This document shows positions 58,270 through 64,000 of a DNA stretch of 64,000 nucleotides, piece after piece; position 1 is the stretch's first letter; each line of letters starts with the position of its first letter. The stretch is from Adiantum capillus-veneris (Eukaryota; Streptophyta; Polypodiopsida; Polypodiales; Pteridaceae): assembly GCA_014529385.2 (NCBI GenBank), contig CM043948.1, positions 75,943,291 through 76,007,290 of the forward strand. The letters run 5' to 3'. Made by a program: the position numbers and the translations under genes. Below the pieces are notes generated by a model that was given only the letters and a program-made list of their open reading frames with translations, ran no database searches and was not told the origin of the DNA.

Positions 58270-61200
58270 TTGCGTACTTCATACCTGACATAATGATAAT
58301 GGATAGCAATGTGCTTTGACTTATTATGTTGAACATAGTCTTTTGCATGACTAATAGCACTCAATCGTAGAAGATGCAACACATCGTGTTTCTGGTCCAA
58401 GATTCAAGATAACCATTTATAAAGAAGCAATTTCCACTAGTAGATCGCATAGATAAATGTGAGGGGCGTAGTTTACATCTGTGTAACCCAAAAGAGAAAG
58501 AGATTGCATAGAATCCGATGTCAATTTTTGTCAATAGAACAAACCAAAATCTGTAATTCCTTTTAAGTATTTCAATACACGCTTTGCTACATACCAATGC
58601 TTAAGAGAAGGACGTGCAAGATGTTGTCCAAGATAAATAACAACAAACAAAACATCAGGGCAAGTGTTCATGCCAACAAACTGAAGACATCCAATCAAGT
58701 TAGCATAAGGTTGATTTGTGACAAGTTGATCGCCACTGTTAGAAGTGTTCTTCATAGAACTCACAAGACAAGGTATGTTGGTCGAATGTGCCTTTTGTGC
58801 GGTTTTTGTGATTCTTGATCTTTATCACTTGCTGAAGAAATCCCAAATCATTGGAAACAAGGATGGTATCATCCACATAAAGATCAAGAATCACAAAAAC
58901 TACTACCTTGGTGTTTTATGTATAAGTTGGGGTGTAAAGAGCAAGAGATGAATCCTTTAGAGGTGAGAAAAAGATTAAAATTTGTCTACCAGGCTTGCGA
59001 AGCTTGTTTGAGACCATATAGTGCCTTATGAAGTTGAGCAACAAGGCCTTCTTTACCTGGAATAACAAACTCTTCTGGCTATATTATAAAAATTTCCTCT
59101 TCCAAGTCACCATTAAGAAAAGAAGTTTACACATCCATTAGATGAGCTTCTAAATCAAATTAAGCAGCAAATGCTGATAAAACTCGAACACTTATAATGT
59201 GAACAACTAGTGAAAAGGTCTCTTGATAATCAACACCAGCTACTTGGGAGTAACCTTTTGCAAATGAACATGCCTTGAACTTGTTAAAATATCCATCTGC
59301 TTTTACCTTTGTCTTATACACCCACTTACACTTAATAGTTGTACGACTAGCAGGTAGTTTAGTTAGTATCCATGTACCTTTAGAGATAAGAGAATCGTAC
59401 TGTGCTTACATAGCCTCTTGCCATTGATCCTTTTCTGGTGAAGAGATAGCTTCATTATAAGTAACGGGATCTTTAGAAGTAGAGAAATCATTTACAACAA
59501 TATCGTCATTATAAACATGACATACACCATGTTCAAAATCAATAGGTGGATCAAAAAAAATATCAATATCATCATTGGCAACATTCGGAACGGATGGTTG
59601 TGAAGAGGAAAGCTGCTCTATAGGAAGAGTTTCATCATCTGAAAGAAATGAAAAATCCTGAAGCAATGATTTAGTATCATCAGAATCATCCATGGACCAT
59701 GAGCCTCCCATAAGCTGTTCATTAAAAGTAGCATCACGATCCACAATTAATTTCTTGGAGGAAGGGTCATAGAATTTTTAGCCTTTGGAAGTGTCAGAAT
59801 ATCCAATAAGAATAACTTTAATACCAGGAGCATCAAGCTTTGTTCATGTTTCTTAAGGAAGAATATGAATATAAGCAATACATCCAAAGGTTTGAAAATG
59901 AGATACAAAAGGAATGTCACATGTCCATGCTGTGATGGGTATCTTACCAAAGGGTAAAGTAGTAGGAAGATGATTCTGAATAAATACTGTTGTCAAAGTA
60001 GCTTCAGCCCAGAAAACACGCGATAATCCAAAATGAATCAGCATACATCTTACAGCATTGAGAATAGTGCGATTCTTCCATTCAGCAACGCCGTTCTGTT
60101 GAGGTGAATACGAAATATTTTGTTCATGATGAATTCCACTATCAGCACAGTAACTCACAAACTCTCGAGAAACATATTCGCCTCCATTGCCACTATGAAG
60201 CTTCTTGAGGCGACGACCAATTTGAAGTTCCGCATCCTTGTGGAATTGTTTGAAAACAGATAAGGGCTCAGATTTTTATCTAAGTAGAAATACACTCGTA
60301 TACCATGATAAATCATCAATGAAGGTAATAAAGTAGCGATATTGTGATCTCGAAGAAGGTAGCAATCCACATATATCAGTATGAATAAGATCCAATATGT
60401 CATGAGAATGACCTGTATTTGAGAGAGGAAAGAGTTTATGATTTTCCCAAGAGCACAAAACTCACAAATTTCCATCTGGGGATGAGCTTTAAGATCCATT
60501 CCATAAACAAGATCACGACACTGAAGATCAAGGGGTTTTGAGAAATCAGTATGAACAAATCAGTGATGCCATACTTTGCAATCATGATCACCTAGAGCAA
60601 TGACAACATTTGCTACAATATCGTTGAGAGAGAGTTCAAACGAATTACCGTTTCGAGGAGCAGTGGCTATAGTTTGTCCATCTTTCTCAATTTGGCATTT
60701 CGTATGATCAAATCCAACAAAGAGACCAAGATCAACAAGTCTAGCAACTAAAACAAGATTATGTTAAAGATCTGGTACATATAATACTCCTCTCAAAATA
60801 TGAGTGGAAGAAGATAAGGTACCAAGATATAAATCTCCAATATCCTTTACTTGACAAGTTGTATCATCAACAAGATAAACAACACGTTGAACTGGTAGTG
60901 GATGATAGTTATGGAGCCACTTAGACTGACATGTCATATTTCTTATAGCACCAGAATTGATAATAAAAAGTGATCCATCACGTACATGAAGTATTTTGTC
61001 TAAAGCAATTGAACATAGGATGCAGCTTGTTTCTGGTACAATATTGTTTCGATGTTCAGTAGCATATGCTCTATTACAATCTGTGTCAAATCGACGCTTA
61101 TAGCACATATGAGTGGGGTGATCAGATCGTCCACAATAATCACAAGAAGAAGAATAATCTCTAGATAAACATGGTTGTTTAGTGGTAATATTATGTTCTT

Positions 61201-61400
61201 CATCATACTGGCGTTCCCAACAATTATCTTCAGTATGGCCATTTCTGTTGTAGTAAGAACATTTCTTATTAGGGAATTTGAGACGAAAGAAAATATTACC
61301 GCGATGACCATTTTTGTTGTTTCCTTGTTGCAATAAACGCCTTCGAGCATAAAAAGCACGTTCCATCTGCTGTGACTCATTCTCCTCTTATGAAATCATA
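58270..61400 (-). pseudogene. Ty1/copia polyprotein, multiply disrupted
   Basis: Reading leftward on the minus strand: Gag knuckles CSYYNRNGHTEDNC and CDYCGRSDHPTHMC (about 61260-61090); protease with FIINSGAIRNMT (about 60980), where the catalytic Asp of DSGA is Asn; gag-pre-integrase CEFCALGK; integrase YFITFIDDLSWYTSVF (about 60340) and YSPQQNGVAEWKNRTI (about 60100-60050); linker ISSPEKDQWQEAM (59406); reverse transcriptase WVYKTKVKADG and AGVDYQETFS (about 59320-59200) with catalytic YVDD at 58879-58868; RNase H region PYANLIGCLQFV and RVLKYLKG (58710-58570). This is the standard copia order. Frame changes and stops occur between most blocks. The N-terminal Gag and 5' LTR are missing to the right of 61400. 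Confidence 0.88.
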
Positions 61401-61625
61401 GTTGTATCATGACCAGCATTACGTTGTCAAGAAATTTGCGGTCTTGCCAGGAAAGCACCGGGCTTATGGCTGTGAGAGTTTGTGAGAGAACTCAACAAAA
61501 ACTATATGAAGGAGTTAAACCATAGATGCCATGAAGACTAGGGTTTGGAAAGAAGTGCAATCAAAGAAGACCCACTCTTTCTCTCTTGCACTCACACACA
61601 CAAAGAAAGAACACAAAAGAGAATG
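61401..61625. other. Spacer to the right of the truncated copia element
   Basis: Unrelated to LTR or primer-site sequence. No gene is seen. Confidence 0.35.
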
Positions 61626-61838
61626 TCAAAACCACACAATGATGAAAACATCAAGGCTATGGTCATATCGTATCATGGGTAATATGAAAGGGTTAATAAA
61701 TAAGTTAATGGCATTCAATCTTGGCTGACCGAATAGGCTACGAATTGTTCTTTGGAATTGTAGTTTTGTGCTTACCATAATATATATATTTTGTCTAGTG
61801 ATTGGGATTAATTGTGTGTACAAATCCTCTTGGTTCAT
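61626..61838 (-). CDS. Small ORF of unknown family, paralogue of its neighbour
   Basis: 70 codons, MNQEDLYTQL to a stop at 61626. The second half reads FGQPRLNAINLFINPFILPM followed by a DVFIIV end. It resembles the next ORF to the right (same strand, adjoining coordinates): both share the pattern F-G-x-x-R-L-N-x-I-x-L, then P-x-I-L-P-x-I-x-Y and D-V. I do not recognise the family. It could be a small gene pair, or two repeats of a longer decayed protein. Confidence 0.35.
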   Translation of the reverse strand: MNQEDLYTQLIPITRQNIYIMVSTKLQFQRTIRSLFGQPRLNAINLFINPFILPMIRYDHSLDVFIIVWF

Positions 61839-62053
61839 AGCAAGATAACTACGCTTACGTCAAAAAAAAAGTTATAGTCTATGAGAGGTAGTATGATGGG
61901 ATCCGGTGATAGAAGTATTTCATTGAGCCTTTCTGGGCCAAAGAGAAACACTATAAGTTCTTGAAAGTGTATTTTACGGCTAATCCATACGTTAATTCTA
62001 ATAGATCGTACAGAGTGAAAGCGATAGAAATTATCATCATGTGGATTATTCAT
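61835..62053 (-). CDS. Small ORF of unknown family (partner)
   Basis: 72 codons starting MNNPHDDNFYRFH. Its C-terminal half has FGPERLNEILLSPDPIILPL followed by DVSVVIL, aligning with the ORF directly downstream. Its last codon and stop overlap the start of that ORF by 4 bases (ATG at 61838). Such overlap with shared sequence suggests tandem duplication. No signal peptide or known motif is seen. Function unknown. Confidence 0.35.
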   Translation of the reverse strand: MNNPHDDNFYRFHSVRSIRINVWISRKIHFQELIVFLFGPERLNEILLSPDPIILPLIDYNFFFDVSVVILL

Positions 62054-62059
62054 CTAGGA

Positions 62060-63473
62060 TAACTTTAGTATGTGAAAAATGTTGATATGAGAGAAGAGAA
62101 GGGAAGAGAAGAGAAGAGAAGAGAGTTTCCCTCCCAAGCCCTATTCTTGCCCGTAGGCAATAAGGATACTACGGGGAGAGATGTACCTGTAGCAAGGAGA
62201 ACCTAAAATTTGTAGAGAGGATGAATTACTAAGAGTGAGAGAGATAGGTTTGGTTAAGGAGATGAGATTAGAGACATATATATATATATATATGTTGGAT
62301 TAGAGGTGAAAAAGAAAACAACAAGAAATCAAGAAAACATCAATGTAGAACACATCTTACTTGTCAAACCCTTCGGCACCATTATTTATGGAGAGAGAAG
62401 AAGAGGGAAGAATTCAACTTTGATTGATACACCAAATCCAAGACCTTCTTAGATTAAAGTTGATCTTCCAAGGATAGCTTACAAGGATGGCTAGTCTTCC
62501 TTTAGGAGAAAGTGTAGGCTTAAGCTTATGTTAATGGCTAAGTACAATTAAGCATTACTACTCACTCCCTAATGAATTCCTCTCATCAATGGCTTGAATG
62601 CTTGAGTGGTTTTCAACGAAGAAGAGGTCCCCTTTTATAGGTGAAGGGAACCCACAAGGGTTTACACAAGAAGAGAAGAGCCAGTGTGAACAAAAACTTG
62701 AAAAGTTGGAAATGAGCTGTCCCTACATGATGTGGGCAGACTGGGGTCCAATATTTTGATCATATCTCCTCAACCGTGGCTCCAAATAAAAAGGTAAAAA
62801 TATGGGCAGAAACTTCAGCTCATTGCCTACGACTTCCTTTTTATATGCATTTTCCAATTCGGATTGGAACCTTGTGTAAAAAAAAATCATCAAAATAGGG
62901 TCAATTTCTGGCAGCAAAAGTCTTCCTGTGGTCCCTTTAGCCTAGACTTTCATTTGATTCCAAAGGACACCTCAGGCCATATGAAAGCATGACATTGCTC
63001 CTTGACAAAGTTTTGTAATCATATTTGCAATAATGCATTAAAATAAGTGTATCTTTGAAATCATGCCACCTAGTGTCCCACTAGGATTTGATTCCCCCCT
63101 AGTAGCTATTTAAAAAGGAATATAAGAAAAATATGAAAAATACATAGAATATATATATATATTGGATTTTACCCTAGATATAGGATCTAGCTAAGGTGTG
63201 AGATGATAATGAGATAGTAGAAATAAAGAATCAATGCTTTTTGGCCCCAAGTTAAAGAGGCGGAGCTATTGACGCTTTTCCCATAGTATTTTCTGATGGT
63301 AAAGTAAGAAAAGGTTACCCCTGAGATAAATAATAGGATGAGATAGAAAGCATATTATTATACTTAAATATGTATATGTACATTATAGGAAATATAACTA
63401 ATAATGTATCTAAAGAGTTACAAGATAAATCATGTAGCATGCGTTCCCACTATGTACGTGTCATAGCACGACA
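62060..63473 (-). repeat. Probable long 3' LTR of a Ty3/gypsy element
   Basis: The purine tract AGAGGGGGTGGA just right of 63473, then TGTCGTGCTATGACACG, looks like a polypurine tract and an LTR start directly downstream of the integrase stop. The sequence to the left has no genes and contains (ta)n at 62275-62292 and 63150-63163, fitting a long LTR. Its other end was not found, so the left limit is a guess. Confidence 0.45.
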
Positions 63474-63531
63474 TCCACCCCCTCTAAACCTGCACATCCT
63501 CCGGTATGTGCCACATTATTTCTTTGTAAGA

Positions 63532-64000
63532 TCAGCCCTCTTGTACATCTTCCTTGCTTTCTTCTTCACTGGATGATTCCAAAGCTTCATCTTCACTTTG
63601 ATATTTACCTGTGGTTTGCTCTTCTTCCTCATCAACATCTTCTGGATCATTGTCTCCTCTTCTCTTAAACATTTTGATCCTTTTTCCAGCAATGGGAATC
63701 TTTACTTCTGTACCATCTAGTTCAGACAAGCCGTAAGTAGCATTTTCATGCACATGCTTTACAACATACGGTCCAAACCATCTTTTTGAAAACTTATGCA
63801 TGACTGTGTGTTGGTTATCAAGGCTACTATCATATACTAAAACCCAGTCACCTTTGTCAATTGCTTTGCTCCTGAGCCGATGTCGCTTATCATAGTCCTT
63901 GTTTTTCAGCCTTGCATTTTTGAGTCGTTCTTTTGCAGCCTCAATGTCTCCAGGTCTTCTCTCTAGCTGCCTTATACGCAGTGCAAGGAGATCTTCCCTG
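63532..64000 (-). CDS. Ty3/gypsy integrase C-terminal end (partial, off right edge)
   Basis: The frame is open from the right edge to a stop at 63532. It reads RIRQLERRPGDIEAAKERL (a helical linker), then VLVYDSSLDNQ and KFSKRWFGPYVVKHV with TYGLSELDGTEV. This matches the C-terminal SH3-like DNA-binding domain of gypsy integrases ('KF...RWxGPYxV...YxLxxLDG'). An acidic, Ser- and Glu-rich tail of about 45 residues ends the protein; there is no chromodomain. The main part of pol must lie to the right of the window. This copy is not visibly broken and its LTR begins 59 bp after the stop, so it may belong to a fairly young element. Confidence 0.82.
   Translation of the reverse strand, partial: REDLLALRIRQLERRPGDIEAAKERLKNARLKNKDYDKRHRLRSKAIDKGDWVLVYDSSLDNQHTVMHKFSKRWFGPYVVKHVHENATYGLSELDGTEVKIPIAGKRIKMFKRRGDNDPEDVDEEEEQTTGKYQSEDEALESSSEEESKEDVQEG

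Noticed and set aside
61626-62053. Chloroplast or mitochondrial insertion
   Set aside because: The AT-rich hydrophobic ORFs suggested organelle DNA, but they match no organelle protein I recognise.

Overview
The window reads as nuclear DNA of a land plant with a large, repeat-rich genome. The evidence is AT-rich sequence, GT-AG introns, degraded Ty1/copia, Ty3/gypsy, LINE, CACTA and tRNA-SINE sequence, and a DUF7869-type gene of the kind common in mosses, lycophytes and ferns. A seed-free plant such as a fern is my best guess, but nothing here proves it. There is no bacterial operon structure, rRNA, CRISPR array or convincing functional tRNA. All boundaries were read by eye.

Layout. 1-7.3 kb (minus strand): a multi-exon gene encoding a ParB/DGQHR-like 'LDGQH' domain, an unrecognised middle region and a C-terminal SET domain. 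Just beyond it is an exon carrying an FCP1/NLI-type HAD phosphatase domain that runs off the left edge. The introns are packed with a motif, GGTCCACCACTTGTCC. 7.4-18 kb: a satellite built from that motif with three nested periods, about 50 bp, then 440 or 362 bp, then about 2.06 kb. 18-22.2 kb: AT-rich DNA, microsatellites, an 89-bp tandem repeat, a GC-rich island and a second motif array of about 311-bp units. 22.2-25.5 kb (plus): a frameshifted DUF7869-type, transposase-like gene. 26.7-32.3 kb: remnants of CACTA (TNP2-like) and copia integrase sequence.

33.88-37.53 kb: a complete non-autonomous copia element with 189-bp LTRs, a 5-bp target duplication (GTTGT), a tRNA-Met-type primer site, gag and protease remnants, and no integrase or RT. 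It is followed by about 0.8 kb of nearly pure purine repeat. 39.0-56.1 kb: a large imperfect inverted duplication (arms about 2.9 and 2.6 kb, spacer about 11.5 kb). The spacer holds a gypsy gag, an antisense copia gag, a tRNA-like SINE, a 41-base C tract and a dead LINE reverse transcriptase that abuts the right arm. 57.5-61.4 kb (minus): a decayed copia polyprotein with its 3' LTR edge. 61.6-62.1 kb: two short related ORFs of unknown family. 63.5-64 kb (minus): the C-terminal end of a gypsy integrase and the start of its 3' LTR.

No metabolic pathway is encoded. The one candidate for something new is the left 25 kb. There a ParB/DGQH + SET gene with an adjoining HAD-phosphatase exon, a hierarchical satellite and a DUF7869 gene share the same repeat motif, which suggests either one large composite mobile unit or a domain colonised by one satellite.
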